From: Flavobacteriales bacterium
GTDB lineage: Bacteria > Bacteroidota > Bacteroidia > Flavobacteriales_D > Crocinitomicaceae
Length of the DNA: 64,000 bases
Reading direction: 5' to 3'
NCBI GenBank assembly: GCA_947460825.1
Contig: CANHHA010000002.1
Span: 59,029-123,028, forward strand
Shown here one piece after another: positions 50,269 through 60,331 of the stretch. Below the pieces are notes generated by a model. That model made no database searches. It was not told where the DNA came from and saw only the letters and a list, made by a program, of their open reading frames with translations. Each line of letters starts with the position of its first letter. Within the stretch, counting starts at the first letter, position 1. The translations under genes and the position numbers were made by a program.

Positions 50269-52694
50269 TTTTATTATTTCTTTCTCCTTTAATAACCTTT
50301 GCTCAGAATGGCATCGTTCGAGGTAAAACTGTAAATTTAACGAATAATCAAGCCCTTGATGGAGTGAAAATATTAATTGTAGAATTATCTACAGGAACCG
50401 TTTCAGATGCAGAGGGGAAGTTTGAATTCACCAAATTGCCTCCGGGAATTTACACCTTTAGGGCCACCGCAACAGGGTATAAAGCTGCTTTTCAAAATGA
50501 AATTTCAGTAACGAATGCACGTAGCATTACCCTTGATTTCGCACTCGAAGAAATCGTTTCGGGCAAAGAAGCTGAAGAGGTGGTCGTTAAAGGCCCGAAA
50601 TTTCAGCGCAATACGGAATCCCCGGTTTCTCTGAAAACATTAAATGCCACGGAAATTGAGCGTCTTCCCGGTGCGAACAGGGATGTAAGTAAAGTAATTG
50701 CAGCCCTTCCGGGGGTGGCTTCCCGAGCCACATTCAGAAATGACATCATTATTCGTGGGGGTTCTCCCGGTGAAAACAAATTTTACCTCGATGGCATTGA
50801 AGTACCCAACATCAACCACTTCGCTACGCAAGGTTCCAGCGGAGGTCCTGTGGGTTTATTAAATGTAAACTTTATCAATGAAGTTGATTTTTATTCTGGT
50901 GCTTTTCCTGCAAACCGAGCTAATGGGTTGAGTAGTGTTTTGGCCTTCAAACAAAAGGACGGTAACGAAGATGGTTTAATTACGAATTTCGCACTGGGTT
51001 CGAGCGATGCCGCTCTTACCTTAGATGGTCCACTTGGAAAAAAGGCAAATTTCATCTTTTCTGCTCGTCGTTCTTACCTGCAATTCTTGTTTGCGGCATT
51101 AAAATTACCCATCTTACCTACCTACAACGATTTTCAATACAAAGTAAACGTGGACCTCAATGCAAAGAATCGCATTTCGTTTATTGGCTTGGGTGCAATC
51201 GATCAATTTGCGTTGAATGCCGATGTAAATGATGGATTGACAGATACAGCACAAATTGCATACAATAAGTTTTTACTTGGAAATATCCCGATGCAAAGTC
51301 AGTGGAATTATACCGTTGGAATAAACTATCAACATTTCTCAGAACAGTCGATTCAGAATATCGTAGTTTCCAGAAATATGCTCAACAATAAAGCATACCG
51401 ATACAAGGACCTCATAGAAACACCGGCTAATTTATTGCAAAATTATGCCTCATTCGAAGCAGAGAATAAACTTAGAATGGAACATACCTACCGTAAGAAT
51501 GGGTTCCGTTGGAATGTGGGGTTTGGATATGAATACGCCCGATATCGAAACGACACCTATGCTAACGTTACCATTCAAGGATTTCCTGTGGTGATTGATT
51601 ATACCTCGGATTTATTCTTAAGTAAATATGCCTTCTTTACTCAGGTTAGCCAGTCGTTTTTTAAGGAACGCTTAAATGCATCGTTTGGCTTACGCATGGA
51701 TGGTTCAAACTATTCAAAAACAATGGCAAATCCCTTAAATCAATTATCGCCATCGCTTTCCTTGAATTTTCGAATTAATGAGTCTTTGGCTTTGAATGCC
51801 AATGTTTCTAGGTTTCACCAGATTCCTGCGTATACCATCTTAGGCTATAGAAATTCAGCAGGGGACTTGGTTAATAAACAAAACGACATCCAATACATTC
51901 GAGCGGATCATTTTGTGGTTGGCGCAGAGTACCGAACCAAAGCAAGTTCCAGGCTTACACTCGAAGGATTCTATAAAAATTATGACCGCTATCCGTTTAG
52001 TTTAAAGGATTCCATTTGTCTTGCGAACCAAGGGTCAGATTTCGGGGTGGTTGGAAATGAGGCCGTTAAAAGTATGTCTCAAGGAAGAACTTACGGTGGT
52101 GAATTCCTCTTCCAACAAAAATTGTATAAAGGGTTTTATGCAGTGGTTGCCTATACCTACGTGATTTCTGAGTTTAAAAATAAAAATGATGAGTATGTTC
52201 CAACCGCATGGGACAGCCGTCACATCGTTTCTTTAACGGGAGGAAAACGCTTTAAGAAAGGTTGGGAACTTGGTATGCGTTGGTTATTTTCTGGGGGCTC
52301 TCCATATACACCATATGATATAGAAACTTCAAGTTTAATTTCAAATTGGAATATTAATGGGGTGGGTTTACTGGATTACAGCCGCTTGAATACAGCGCGC
52401 GAAGCGAGTTTCCACCAATTGAATGTACGCCTAGACAAGAAATTATTTTTGGATAAGTTCAACATGAATTTCTATCTAGATATTCAGAATTTATACGGAT
52501 ACAAAACCAAAGTGGCTCCGATTTTATTGGTGGAAACAGATGCATCTGGCGCACCTGTGGTTGATCCGCTTGACCCAACACGCTACAAAACCAAATTGAT
52601 TGAAAATACATCAGGGATTGTACAACCTACGATTGGTATTATTGTGGAATTTGCCACCAGAAAAAAGGCCTTGCCTAAAACGCTTAGTCTTTAA
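50253..52694 (+). CDS. TonB-dependent receptor with carboxypeptidase-regulatory-like domain
   Basis: An 813-residue outer-membrane receptor. Signal peptide MRGLFILLFLSPLITFAQ, then a regulatory-like beta-sandwich (about 20-110; GIVRGKTVNLTNNQALDGVK), a plug domain (about 120-235; NATEIERLPGANRD, IIIRGGSPGENKFYLDGIEV) and a beta-barrel to the end. No SusD partner and no TonB box clearly readable. The substrate could be a metal chelate or an oligopeptide; nothing nearby decides. The last 11 bases overlap the convergent lipoprotein gene. Confidence 0.94.
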   Translation: MRGLFILLFLSPLITFAQNGIVRGKTVNLTNNQALDGVKILIVELSTGTVSDAEGKFEFTKLPPGIYTFRATATGYKAAFQNEISVTNARSITLDFALEEIVSGKEAEEVVVKGPKFQRNTESPVSLKTLNATEIERLPGANRDVSKVIAALPGVASRATFRNDIIIRGGSPGENKFYLDGIEVPNINHFATQGSSGGPVGLLNVNFINEVDFYSGAFPANRANGLSSVLAFKQKDGNEDGLITNFALGSSDAALTLDGPLGKKANFIFSARRSYLQFLFAALKLPILPTYNDFQYKVNVDLNAKNRISFIGLGAIDQFALNADVNDGLTDTAQIAYNKFLLGNIPMQSQWNYTVGINYQHFSEQSIQNIVVSRNMLNNKAYRYKDLIETPANLLQNYASFEAENKLRMEHTYRKNGFRWNVGFGYEYARYRNDTYANVTIQGFPVVIDYTSDLFLSKYAFFTQVSQSFFKERLNASFGLRMDGSNYSKTMANPLNQLSPSLSLNFRINESLALNANVSRFHQIPAYTILGYRNSAGDLVNKQNDIQYIRADHFVVGAEYRTKASSRLTLEGFYKNYDRYPFSLKDSICLANQGSDFGVVGNEAVKSMSQGRTYGGEFLFQQKLYKGFYAVVAYTYVISEFKNKNDEYVPTAWDSRHIVSLTGGKRFKKGWELGMRWLFSGGSPYTPYDIETSSLISNWNINGVGLLDYSRLNTAREASFHQLNVRLDKKLFLDKFNMNFYLDIQNLYGYKTKVAPILLVETDASGAPVVDPLDPTRYKTKLIENTSGIVQPTIGIIVEFATRKKALPKTLSL

Positions 52695-53256
52695 TAATAC
52701 GCGAAGGGTAAGTTCGGACAAAGGCGGCTAATTCCGTTGATTTTTCAAAGCGAATTTTTGCATATTCGGCAAATTCAGGAGTGAGCATAAATGCATCTTC
52801 CATTTTTTTTCCATATACGAAAACAATCATGCTTCGTTCCATTCGCAATGCAGTGTTTTGCTCAAGATTGTTTACCAAGCCTTGTAGGTAGTGAGTAAGG
52901 CTTTCTTGATACAATGCCACCCATTTGGGATCACTACCAAAATACGCATCCCAAGCGTTAAAATTTGGATTGACATAAGGAGCGTTTATTGTCGAACGGT
53001 TGATTTCAGGAGTAACGCTTGTTGTAGGCAAGCGATGCTGTTCCGCTTGATCAACGGTTCTAGGTGATTTTTTGAGGGGTTTCACCTTGGGAGTAGGCAG
53101 CGCTTTTTTATCTATGCTTGAATCAATTCTTGCTTGAGATTTTGGCGTGTTTTGCACCTTAGGTTCTACGTGGTTCTTGCTGCTTGAATCATTTTTATGG
53201 TTGCTTGTACAAGCCGTAACTAATAAAAGTGCCAAGCCCAAAATATACCGTATCAT
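52684..53256 (-). CDS. Hypothetical lipoprotein
   Basis: A 190-residue protein with a type II signal peptide, lipobox LVTAC (Cys16). Residues 17-95 are polar and probably disordered (Ser/Lys/Pro-rich); a compact helical domain follows (about 98-190; NFNAWDAYFGSDPKWVALYQ, FMLTPEFAEYAKIRF). No family recognised. The 3' ends of this gene and the TonB receptor overlap by 11 bases without a terminator, so read-through antisense is likely. Confidence 0.75.
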   Translation of the reverse strand: MIRYILGLALLLVTACTSNHKNDSSSKNHVEPKVQNTPKSQARIDSSIDKKALPTPKVKPLKKSPRTVDQAEQHRLPTTSVTPEINRSTINAPYVNPNFNAWDAYFGSDPKWVALYQESLTHYLQGLVNNLEQNTALRMERSMIVFVYGKKMEDAFMLTPEFAEYAKIRFEKSTELAAFVRTYPSRIIKD

Positions 53257-53306
53257 ACAATCGATTTAAATAGTTTTTTAGATTTTCCTTACTGAAAAGT
53301 AATGCC

Positions 53307-53314
53307 TATCTTTG
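53307..53314 (+). promoter_or_regulatory. -7 promoter box of ndk
   Basis: TATCTTTG matches TAnnTTTG, 19 nt before the ATG at 53334. Confidence 0.6.
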
Positions 53315-53333
53315 CATCCAAATTACAAATAAA

Positions 53334-53753
53334 ATGGCAACGAATAGAACTTTTACAATGCTCAAACCTGATGCAATCGAAAATGGTCTGATGGGCAAAA
53401 TTATCGACATGATTATTCAAGATGGTTTTACGATTAAAGCGATGAAATATACGCGTTTAACTACGGAGCAAGCCAGTAAATTTTATGAAGTGCACAACGA
53501 GCGTCCATTCTATGGCGAACTGGTAGAATACATGACCTCTGGACCAATCATCGCTGCAATTCTTGAAAAGGAAGATGCGGTTACTTCTTTCCGTAAACTA
53601 ATTGGTTCAACAGATCCAGCGGAGGCAGCAGAAGGAACCATCCGTAAAGCATATGCGGAAAGTAAAGGAAGAAATGCTGTTCATGGTTCAGATTCAGATG
53701 AAAATGCTGCGATTGAAGGAGCGTTTCATTTTGCTGCGAATGAGATTTTCTAA
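53334..53753 (+). CDS. ndk: Nucleoside diphosphate kinase
   Basis: Transfers the terminal phosphate between NTPs and NDPs. The 139 residues fit the family; the phospho-acceptor His117 lies in NAVHGSDS and FTMLKPDA is at the N-terminus. Own promoter and own terminator (53774-53799). Confidence 0.98.
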   Translation: MATNRTFTMLKPDAIENGLMGKIIDMIIQDGFTIKAMKYTRLTTEQASKFYEVHNERPFYGELVEYMTSGPIIAAILEKEDAVTSFRKLIGSTDPAEAAEGTIRKAYAESKGRNAVHGSDSDENAAIEGAFHFAANEIF

Positions 53754-53773
53754 TTCGAATTAAATAACTCTTT

Positions 53774-53799
53774 AAAGACCACCTTGTGTGGTCTTTTTC
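53774..53799 (+). terminator. ndk terminator
   Basis: Perfect stem AAAGACCAC / GTGGTCTTT with loop CTTGT, followed by T-rich sequence. It lies 6 bases before the prfC start codon at 53806, so any prfC transcript starting upstream must pass it. Confidence 0.88.
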
Positions 53800-53805
53800 A
53801 TTTCT

Positions 53806-55404
53806 ATGAAAAATCTAGAAGCGACCGAAAAACGCAGAACCTTTGGGATCATTTCGCATCCCGATGCCGGTAAGACCACGCTAACTGAAAAGTTGTTACT
53901 TTTTGGTGGAGCGATTCAAACCGCTGGAGCTGTAAAAAACAATAAAATCAAAAAATCGGCTACCTCGGATTTCATGGAAATTGAAAAACAGCGTGGAATT
54001 TCCGTGGCTACCTCAGTGATGGCGTTTCAATACCACGGAAAGCAAATTAACATCCTCGATACTCCCGGACACAAAGATTTTGCCGAGGATACCTTTAGAA
54101 CCTTAACTGCCGTGGATTCAGTGATTCTGGTGATCGATTGCGCAAACGGGGTGGAGGAGCAAACCAAACGTTTAATGGAAGTTTGTCGCATGCGAAAGAC
54201 TCCCGTCATTATTTTTATCAATAAACTTGACCGCGACGGGAAGGAAGCCTTTGACTTGCTCGATGAATTAGAAAAAACCCTAGGTATTCGGGTGTGTCCG
54301 CTCACGTGGCCCATTGGCATGGGGGATCGATTTCAAGGGGTGTACAACATCTATCAGAGGGGATTGAACCTATTTGCTGCGAATAAAACTAAGATATCCG
54401 AAGAAGTGGTTTCTTTTGAAGACATTAACAATGCGGAGTTAGATGAAATTATTGGTGAACAACCTGCCGCAGAATTGCGCGAGGAATTGGCTATGGTGGA
54501 GGGTGTGTATGATGGATTTGATAGAAATTCATACTTAGCTGGGGACGTGGCTCCTGTATTTTTTGGCTCCGCAGTAAATAACTTTGGTGTAAAAGAATTG
54601 TTGGATACCTTCTGCGAGATTTCTCCCTCACCGCGTGGAAGAGAAACGGATACGCGCTTTATAGAACCATCTGAAGAAAAGTTTAGTGGGTTTGTTTTTA
54701 AGATTCATGCAAACCTTGACCCAAAACACCGCGACCGTATCGCGTTTTTGCGGATCGTATCCGGTAGATTCGAACGGAATCAGTTTTACTATCATGTCCG
54801 TTCAGATAAAAAAATGAAGTTCCCGAATCCAACTTCCTTTATGGCTCAAGATAAAAGTGTGATTGATGAGGCGTTTCCTGGGGATGTAGTGGGTCTTTAC
54901 GATTCAGGGAATTTTAAAATAGGAGATACCCTTACTGAAGGGGAGAAAATGATGTATCAAGGAATTCCAAGTTTCTCACCAGAAATCTTCCAAGAATTGG
55001 AGAATTTAGATCCATTAAAATCTAAGCAGTTGGACAAAGGGGTTCGACAGCTCATTGATGAAGGGGTGGCGCAGTTGTTTATTCAACAACCAGGTAATAG
55101 AAAGATTGTGGGAACCGTTGGTCAGTTACAATTTGAGGTAATCAACTATCGATTGATTCATGAATATGGGGCAAATTGTCGCTTTGTACCGAGGAATTAT
55201 TTTAAAGCATGTTGGTTAACATCTGATGATGATGCCGAAATCGAGCGCTTTAAGCGAGCAAAATCTAACCATATGGCGATTGATAAAGATGAAAACTGGG
55301 TTTTCCTTGCAGAAACGCCCTTCTTGTTATCCATGGCAGAACAAGATTATCCAAAGATTACCTTTCATAAATCTTCGGAATTTAAGTTGCAGCGTAACGA
55401 CTAG
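53806..55404 (+). CDS. prfC: Peptide chain release factor 3
   Basis: GTPase that recycles RF1/RF2 from the ribosome after termination. It has 532 residues from the ATG at 53806. G1 motif SHPDAGKTT (about 17-25), [19 protein letters not shown], and the RF3-specific C-terminal domains II/III. The start is preceded by the ndk terminator with no TAnnTTTG box in the short gap, so expression probably depends on read-through. Its stop overlaps the convergent Crp-type gene by four bases. Confidence 0.97.
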   Translation: MKNLEATEKRRTFGIISHPDAGKTTLTEKLLLFGGAIQTAGAVKNNKIKKSATSDFMEIEKQRGISVATSVMAFQYHGKQINILDTPGHKDFAEDTFRTLTAVDSVILVIDCANGVEEQTKRLMEVCRMRKTPVIIFINKLDRDGKEAFDLLDELEKTLGIRVCPLTWPIGMGDRFQGVYNIYQRGLNLFAANKTKISEEVVSFEDINNAELDEIIGEQPAAELREELAMVEGVYDGFDRNSYLAGDVAPVFFGSAVNNFGVKELLDTFCEISPSPRGRETDTRFIEPSEEKFSGFVFKIHANLDPKHRDRIAFLRIVSGRFERNQFYYHVRSDKKMKFPNPTSFMAQDKSVIDEAFPGDVVGLYDSGNFKIGDTLTEGEKMMYQGIPSFSPEIFQELENLDPLKSKQLDKGVRQLIDEGVAQLFIQQPGNRKIVGTVGQLQFEVINYRLIHEYGANCRFVPRNYFKACWLTSDDDAEIERFKRAKSNHMAIDKDENWVFLAETPFLLSMAEQDYPKITFHKSSEFKLQRND

Positions 55405-56051
55405 ATTTCTTTCAGAATAATTCGATTTCTTCGAATTTGTATGGCTCCTTTGTTTTCTAATTGCTTTAACAAGCGGGAAATTACGACCCGAGATGAATGT
55501 AGGTCATCTGCAATTTCTTGGTGGGTATGATGTAGTTCTAGATTCCCCAATAACTTAGCCTGATCCGTTAAATATTTTATTAAGCGTTCATCCAAGCGCA
55601 TGAAGGCAATTTCATCAATAGTTTCCATGAGCTCAAGCATTCGGGTATGGTAGGATTGCAGAATGTACTCGCGCCAAGAACGGTATTTATCCATCCACAA
55701 TTGCATATACTCGCTCGGAAACATGAGTAGGAGTGAAGGCTCCATCGCGGTAGCCTTAATTTGAGAATCCGTTCGCCGTACGCAACATTGTAAGGTCATT
55801 GCACAGGTATCACCGCCTTCAATGTAATATAACAATAACTCATCACCATCGTGATTCTCACGCGATACCTTAATTGAACCGTAAACCACGATCGGGATCA
55901 TTTTTAATTCATCACCTACATGGATAATAATTTCATCTTGTATTGTTTCACGAATTTTGGCAATTTTACTCATCTCCTCAATGAGTCCCTCTTCCAAAAT
56001 ATACCCGATGGTATCGTGGAGCAGTTGTTTTTTATCTACTAGAGGGTGCAT
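55401..56051 (-). CDS. Crp/Fnr family transcriptional regulator
   Basis: A 216-residue regulator: cyclic-nucleotide-binding-like beta-barrel (about 35-120; [17 protein letters not shown]) followed by a winged helix (about 150-212; [24 protein letters not shown]). The effector domain has CAMTLQCC, a Cys pair that might respond to redox or metals, but there is no Fnr-type N-terminal Cys cluster. Starts 20 bases inside the DUF983 gene and shares its transcript. Confidence 0.93.
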   Translation of the reverse strand: MHPLVDKKQLLHDTIGYILEEGLIEEMSKIAKIRETIQDEIIIHVGDELKMIPIVVYGSIKVSRENHDGDELLLYYIEGGDTCAMTLQCCVRRTDSQIKATAMEPSLLLMFPSEYMQLWMDKYRSWREYILQSYHTRMLELMETIDEIAFMRLDERLIKYLTDQAKLLGNLELHHTHQEIADDLHSSRVVISRLLKQLENKGAIQIRRNRIILKEI

Positions 56052-56421
56052 TGGCCTTATAGCTAAAGAAAATATTTGCCCAAATTACTTTAGAAAGTGC
56101 ATATAAATACGGACCTAATCCAATGAGCGCGATAAGAATCAAGCTGATTTGCGTCCAAACGCCAACGTTATCAAAAAACCAGGTGCAAGATGCCCAAATG
56201 CTTACAAAAATAGCCACTCCAAGGCCATATGACACATACATGGCACCATAGTAAAATCCGGGTTCTGGCTTAAGGTTTAATCCGCATACTTCACATTTGT
56301 TTTTCACTTCTCCCATCGTGGAAAATCGGTAAGGGTTTCCAACCATCATATGAGATTCCTGACATTGCGGACAGGTCATAGTAGAAATGCTGTAGAGTTT
56401 GGATCCTTTTTTCATGATCAA
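56032..56421 (-). CDS. DUF983 family membrane protein
   Basis: A 129-residue protein with two CxxC pairs (TCPQCQ and CEVCGL) typical of the DUF983 zinc-ribbon-like head, then two membrane helices (about 55-78 and 85-110). Function unknown; in other bacteria members neighbour cytochrome oxidase genes, but not here. ATG at 56421 or 56415 are both possible. Confidence 0.88.
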   Translation of the reverse strand: MIMKKGSKLYSISTMTCPQCQESHMMVGNPYRFSTMGEVKNKCEVCGLNLKPEPGFYYGAMYVSYGLGVAIFVSIWASCTWFFDNVGVWTQISLILIALIGLGPYLYALSKVIWANIFFSYKANAPSSR

Positions 56422-56470
56422 TTATTTCTGCGAAGGTACGCATTCATAAAACTACATTCGGTAACCTATG

Positions 56471-57172
56471 TTACCTTAATGGCGTTTTTGCATGAAATTC
56501 TTTGGTTAATTCAAGATAGGAGTCGCTATACGTTCCGTCTTGATTTCTTAGCGAAAAATTCGTTTCAATTCTTGAGCTTTCATGTTTCGTATAGGCGCTA
56601 ATTACCCGAACGGCCTGTTGATGTTGATTCAAAAGCACAAGCTTCATTGATTCATGGAATTTATCCGCACGTGTAAGCCCTTCAATTACATGTTCCTGAT
56701 TACTCGGGTAAATCATCCAATAGGTTCCATGAGTTGATAGAAGCGAATAACAAGCGCGAATCCATGCTGAAAATTCTTCCGAAGTACTGTGTTTTTGTAA
56801 GTTATTATCAGGAGATGAGCTGTTGTCAGTGAAATAATAGGGTGGATTACTAACAATTAGATCAAAATCGGTTGTTAAAGGCGCTAATAAATCGCCTTGG
56901 ATTACATTGATTCGTTCACGAAACGGACTGGATTCTACGTTTTTAGAACATTCATCGGCCGCTTTTTCATCTAATTCAATGCACGTAATCCGGGCCTTGG
57001 GATAGCGTTGAGCCATCATAAGCCCAAGAACGCCACATCCAGCGCCGGCATCTAAAATTCGTTTTGGGGATTCATGCTGCGCAAGTGCACCGAGCATCAT
57101 AGCGTCCGTTCCAACGGGAAGGGAATATTCGTTCTGTAATATACTAAAATGCTTAAAGTGAAAGGTCCGCAA
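56471..57172 (-). CDS. tRNA1(Val) (adenine-37-N6)-methyltransferase family protein
   Basis: A 233-residue class I methyltransferase of the TrmN6/YfiC family: SAM site DAGAGCGVLGLMMAQ (about 40-54), acidic ITCIELD and the N6-adenine motif NPPYY (about 106-110). Located 3 bases after proS in the same direction, a translation-linked operon with proS. Confidence 0.93.
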   Translation of the reverse strand: MRTFHFKHFSILQNEYSLPVGTDAMMLGALAQHESPKRILDAGAGCGVLGLMMAQRYPKARITCIELDEKAADECSKNVESSPFRERINVIQGDLLAPLTTDFDLIVSNPPYYFTDNSSSPDNNLQKHSTSEEFSAWIRACYSLLSTHGTYWMIYPSNQEHVIEGLTRADKFHESMKLVLLNQHQQAVRVISAYTKHESSRIETNFSLRNQDGTYSDSYLELTKEFHAKTPLR

Positions 57173-57175
57173 TGC

Positions 57176-58648
57176 CTAATATGCTTTGGCAATTATTACG
57201 CGCTGTACAGAAGGCTTTCCAGTAACCATACACGTTCCTGCTTCGCTTGGTCCATCAAGGGGAATGCAACGAATGGTTGCTTTCGTTTCGTTTTTAATTA
57301 ACTCTTCTGTTTCCGCCGTTCCATCCCAATGCGCTAAGAAAAATCCGCCCCCGTCAATGCGTTGCTTAAATTCTTCATAGGTGTCTACACTAAAAGTATT
57401 CGCTTCACGATGTTTTTTAGAACGTTCCAATAAATTGGTTTGGATTTCATCAAGCAATGCAGTTATATGTGCTACCACACTATCCAGAGCAATCGATGAT
57501 TTTTCTTTGGTATCTCTTCGTGCAATTTCAACCTGTCCATTTTCTAAATCCCTTGGACCCATGGCCAATCGAATGGGAACTCCTTTTACCTCGTATTCAT
57601 TGAATTTCCAACCCGGACGTTTATTGTCGTCCCCGTCAAATTTGAACCGAATCCCTAGGGATTTTAATGCATTCCCGATGGACTTAAAGTTTTCTTCAAT
57701 GAGGTGAAGTTCCTCTTCTGTCTTATATATCGGAATAGCAACTACTTGTATTGGGGCTAGTTTTGGAGGTAGTACCAAGCCTTCATCGTCGGAATGTGTC
57801 ATAATCAAGGCGCCCATTAATCGGGTACTTACCCCCCAGGAAGTCGCCCAAACGTAGTCTAGTTTACCTGATTTATCAGCAAATTTCACGTCGAACGCTT
57901 TCGCGAAATTCTGACCTAAAAAATGCGAGGTTCCTGCTTGTAAGGCTTTTCCGTCCTGCATCATGGATTCAATACAAAGGGTGTCCTCTGCGCCTGCAAA
58001 TCGTTCACTGGCTGTTTTTCGGCCCATAATCACGGGCATCGCCATGTATTCTTCTGCGAAAGTGGCATACACGCGGAGCATTTGATTGGTTTCTTCAAGG
58101 GCTTCTTCGCGTGTGGCATGAGCTGTGTGGCCTTCTTGCCATAAGAATTCAGCGGTTCGAAGGAATAAGCGGGTACGCATTTCCCAACGCACCACATTTG
58201 CCCATTGGTTAATTAAAATGGGTAAATCTCGGTACGATTGAATCCAGTTTTTGTAAGAATTCCATATGATGGTTTCAGAGGTTGGTCGAATGATTAATTC
58301 CTCCTGTAATTTTGCGTCTGGGTCAACAATGACGGTTTTCCCATCATCAGACATTTTCAAGCGATAATGCGTCACCACTGCGCATTCTTTGGCGAATCCC
58401 TCCACGTGGCTCGCTTCTTTACTTAAATAAGACTTAGGAATTAACAAGGGGAAATACGCATTAGAATGCCCGGTTTCTTTAAACATACGATCCAAAATAT
58501 CGCGCATGTTTTCCCAAATGGCATACCCATAAGGTTTAATAATCATGCAGCCTTTTACATCGGAGTGTTCTGCTAAATCGGCACTGTATACTAAATCATT
58601 ATACCACTTAGAGTAGTCTTCTTGTCGCGTTGTTGCGTTTTTTGCCAT
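57176..58648 (-). CDS. proS: Prolyl-tRNA synthetase (short, archaeal/eukaryotic-like type)
   Basis: Charges tRNA-Pro. 490 residues, without the YbaK-like editing insertion, i.e. the ProS type 3/eukaryote-like form. Class II motifs include [30 protein letters not shown] and the C-terminal zinc-associated segment with [17 protein letters not shown] box at 58672-58665 is 16 nt upstream. First gene of the proS-trmN6-DUF983-crp group. Confidence 0.98.
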   Translation of the reverse strand: MAKNATTRQEDYSKWYNDLVYSADLAEHSDVKGCMIIKPYGYAIWENMRDILDRMFKETGHSNAYFPLLIPKSYLSKEASHVEGFAKECAVVTHYRLKMSDDGKTVIVDPDAKLQEELIIRPTSETIIWNSYKNWIQSYRDLPILINQWANVVRWEMRTRLFLRTAEFLWQEGHTAHATREEALEETNQMLRVYATFAEEYMAMPVIMGRKTASERFAGAEDTLCIESMMQDGKALQAGTSHFLGQNFAKAFDVKFADKSGKLDYVWATSWGVSTRLMGALIMTHSDDEGLVLPPKLAPIQVVAIPIYKTEEELHLIEENFKSIGNALKSLGIRFKFDGDDNKRPGWKFNEYEVKGVPIRLAMGPRDLENGQVEIARRDTKEKSSIALDSVVAHITALLDEIQTNLLERSKKHREANTFSVDTYEEFKQRIDGGGFFLAHWDGTAETEELIKNETKATIRCIPLDGPSEAGTCMVTGKPSVQRVIIAKAY

Positions 58649-58664
58649 AGCCTTAAAATGAATG

Positions 58665-58672
58665 CAAAGGTA
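58665..58672 (-). promoter_or_regulatory. -7 promoter box of proS
   Basis: TACCTTTG on the minus strand, 16 nt before the ATG at 58648. Confidence 0.58.
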
Positions 58673-58716
58673 AGATTTCCCTTGAGCCTATTCGGATTGA
58701 GTGCGTTGAATCTAGA

Positions 58717-59082
58717 TTAATTGAATAAAAACTGCTCCTTGGTGGTTTTGAATCCTTCCACAAAAATGGTTTTTATGGTATCACTGGAAGGCGATGTTTT
58801 AATCAAGTAAACCTTGCAATCAACAGTGCTACCACCGTAGGAACCGGGCTTTATGTAATCACCAAGGTTAAATTCTGCTAAACCGTTCACATCGGTAAAT
58901 TCGCTCATCACGAAGGGGATTTGTTGCGAAGCTTGCGTTACCCCATCAATAACCACTTTGGCGCTTATTTTAGGTTGACCGTTGTACCCAACATATACGC
59001 GAAGAATGGTGTCATCTTGTTTGTTGCAGCCATTCATAAAAAAACCAACAGCTAATAATAGAAAGAGGAAAATCGGCTTCAT
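58717..59082 (-). CDS. Small hypothetical lipoprotein
   Basis: A 121-residue protein with lipobox FMNGC (Cys19 region) from the ATG at 59082; the ORF extends to 59130 but that part is upstream of the TATCTTTG box at 59107-59100. The mature part (ILRVYVGYNGQPKISAKVVI ... FVEGFKTTKEQFLFN) looks like a small Ig-like/carboxypeptidase-regulatory beta-sandwich. No family assigned. Divergent from the ZIP transporter gene. Confidence 0.8.
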   Translation of the reverse strand: MKPIFLFLLLAVGFFMNGCNKQDDTILRVYVGYNGQPKISAKVVIDGVTQASQQIPFVMSEFTDVNGLAEFNLGDYIKPGSYGGSTVDCKVYLIKTSPSSDTIKTIFVEGFKTTKEQFLFN

Positions 59083-59099
59083 GCGGTATTTATTTGAAT

Positions 59100-59107
59100 C
59101 AAAGATA
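59100..59107 (-). promoter_or_regulatory. -7 promoter box of the small lipoprotein gene
   Basis: TATCTTTG on the minus strand, 17 nt before the ATG at 59082. Confidence 0.55.
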
Positions 59108-59137
59108 AGTAACTTCCTTTGGTTATACAAATGTTCT

Positions 59138-59145
59138 TACATTTG
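59138..59145 (+). promoter_or_regulatory. -7 promoter box of the ZIP gene, very close to the start
   Basis: TACATTTG ends 6 nt before the ATG at 59152; predicts a leaderless or nearly leaderless mRNA. Confidence 0.5.
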
Positions 59146-59151
59146 GAACGT

Positions 59152-59976
59152 ATGAATTCACTAATCGATTTTTTCAAACACATTCACCCGGTGTGGGCCG
59201 CGTTGATTGCAACTGTTTTTACGTGGTTAGTAACGGCAGCGGGTGCGGCCTTGGTGTTTCTTTTCAAAACGATGCATCGCGGCGTATTGGATGCCATGCT
59301 GGGATTCACAGGTGGGGTTATGGTGGCAGCGAGTTTTTGGTCCTTATTGAACCCGTCGATTGAAATGTCCGAGAAGTTATATCCGTCCATGCCCTGGATG
59401 CCAGCCGCCGTTGGCTTTCTTACAGGCGCCTTATTCCTGTATTTTTTAGATAAAAAAATGCCACACCTTCACCTCAATTTTAATGAGGATGAATCAGAAG
59501 GCGTTAAAACACAACTCCATAAAACCACCTTATTGGTGTTGGCAATTACCCTGCATAATATACCGGAGGGCCTGGCCGTTGGAGTCTTGTTTGGTGCCGC
59601 TGCCAATGGACTAGGTGGCGCAACAATTGGAGGTGCAGTAGCCTTAGCAATAGGGATTGCCATTCAGAATTTTCCGGAAGGATTTGCGGTAGCCATGCCC
59701 TTGCGTAGGGCAGGAGCAAGCCGGTTTAAATCCTTTTGGTATGGACAACTTTCGGCTATTGTTGAACCAATCGCAGGGGTTATTGGGGCACTCGCTGTAA
59801 TTTATATTCAACCAATCTTACCGTTCGCACTGGCGTTTGCCGCAGGGGCAATGATTTTTGTGGTCGTAGAAGAGGTGATTCCTGAAACACAACGTGACAA
59901 ATACACCGACTTAGCGGTGCTGGGTTTTATAGGGGGCTTTGTGGTGATGATGATCTTAGATGTGGCCTTGGGGTAG
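59152..59976 (+). CDS. ZIP family divalent metal transporter
   Basis: Inner-membrane importer for zinc or iron/manganese, 274 residues with eight predicted helices. Metal-site motifs are HNIPEGLAVG in helix 4 and QNFPEGFAVA in helix 5, and EEVIPE at the seventh helix. A His-containing loop (HLHLNFNEDE) lies between helices 3 and 4. It resembles GufA/ZupT-type members. Followed by the repeat-filled gap with dispersed element copy B. Confidence 0.94.
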   Translation: MNSLIDFFKHIHPVWAALIATVFTWLVTAAGAALVFLFKTMHRGVLDAMLGFTGGVMVAASFWSLLNPSIEMSEKLYPSMPWMPAAVGFLTGALFLYFLDKKMPHLHLNFNEDESEGVKTQLHKTTLLVLAITLHNIPEGLAVGVLFGAAANGLGGATIGGAVALAIGIAIQNFPEGFAVAMPLRRAGASRFKSFWYGQLSAIVEPIAGVIGALAVIYIQPILPFALAFAAGAMIFVVVEEVIPETQRDKYTDLAVLGFIGGFVVMMILDVALG

Positions 59977-60012
59977 AAGTAAGGACTTTAGGACTCAAGG
60001 ATTTTAGGATGC

Positions 60013-60283
60013 AAGTGCATGGAAAGCGGCCCTTCGATACCTCCTTCGGACTACTCAGGGACCGCTTTAACTAAAAAAAATAATTTACGTCTAGTGCGGT
60101 ACCTGAGCAGCTCGTGATGAGCTGGACTCCCCTGAGTTTATAAAAGGGTCGAATTATGTCGAAGGGCGCACCCATAGAAATTCAATAATCACCGAAACGC
60201 TCAATTTTCAGGATTGAAGCCCACCGAAATTTTTGCCACTTGCACGCACCCTGAGTAGTCCGAAGGACGTATCGAAGGGTGCG
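60013..60283 (-). repeat. Composite multi-hairpin dispersed element, copy B
   Basis: Reverse complement of this 271-base stretch is almost identical to 14522-14737, with two extra segments of about 30 bases (CTTCAATCCTGAAAATTGAG region) and 25 bases (TTTATAAACTCAGGGGAGTC region). Hairpins: AAAGCGG/CCGCTTT (60023-60067), GTGCG.../...CGCAC in the middle and CGCACCC/GGGTGCG (60245-60283). It sits between the convergent ZIP and phosphohexomutase genes. Flanks contain weaker copies of the TTAGATGTTA and CTAAAGTC-type sequences seen around copy A. No gene in 59977-60331. Confidence 0.92.
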
Positions 60284-60331
60284 TAATATCTTAATGCCCT
60301 AACATCTAAACGTTCTAACGTTTTTTGCAAA

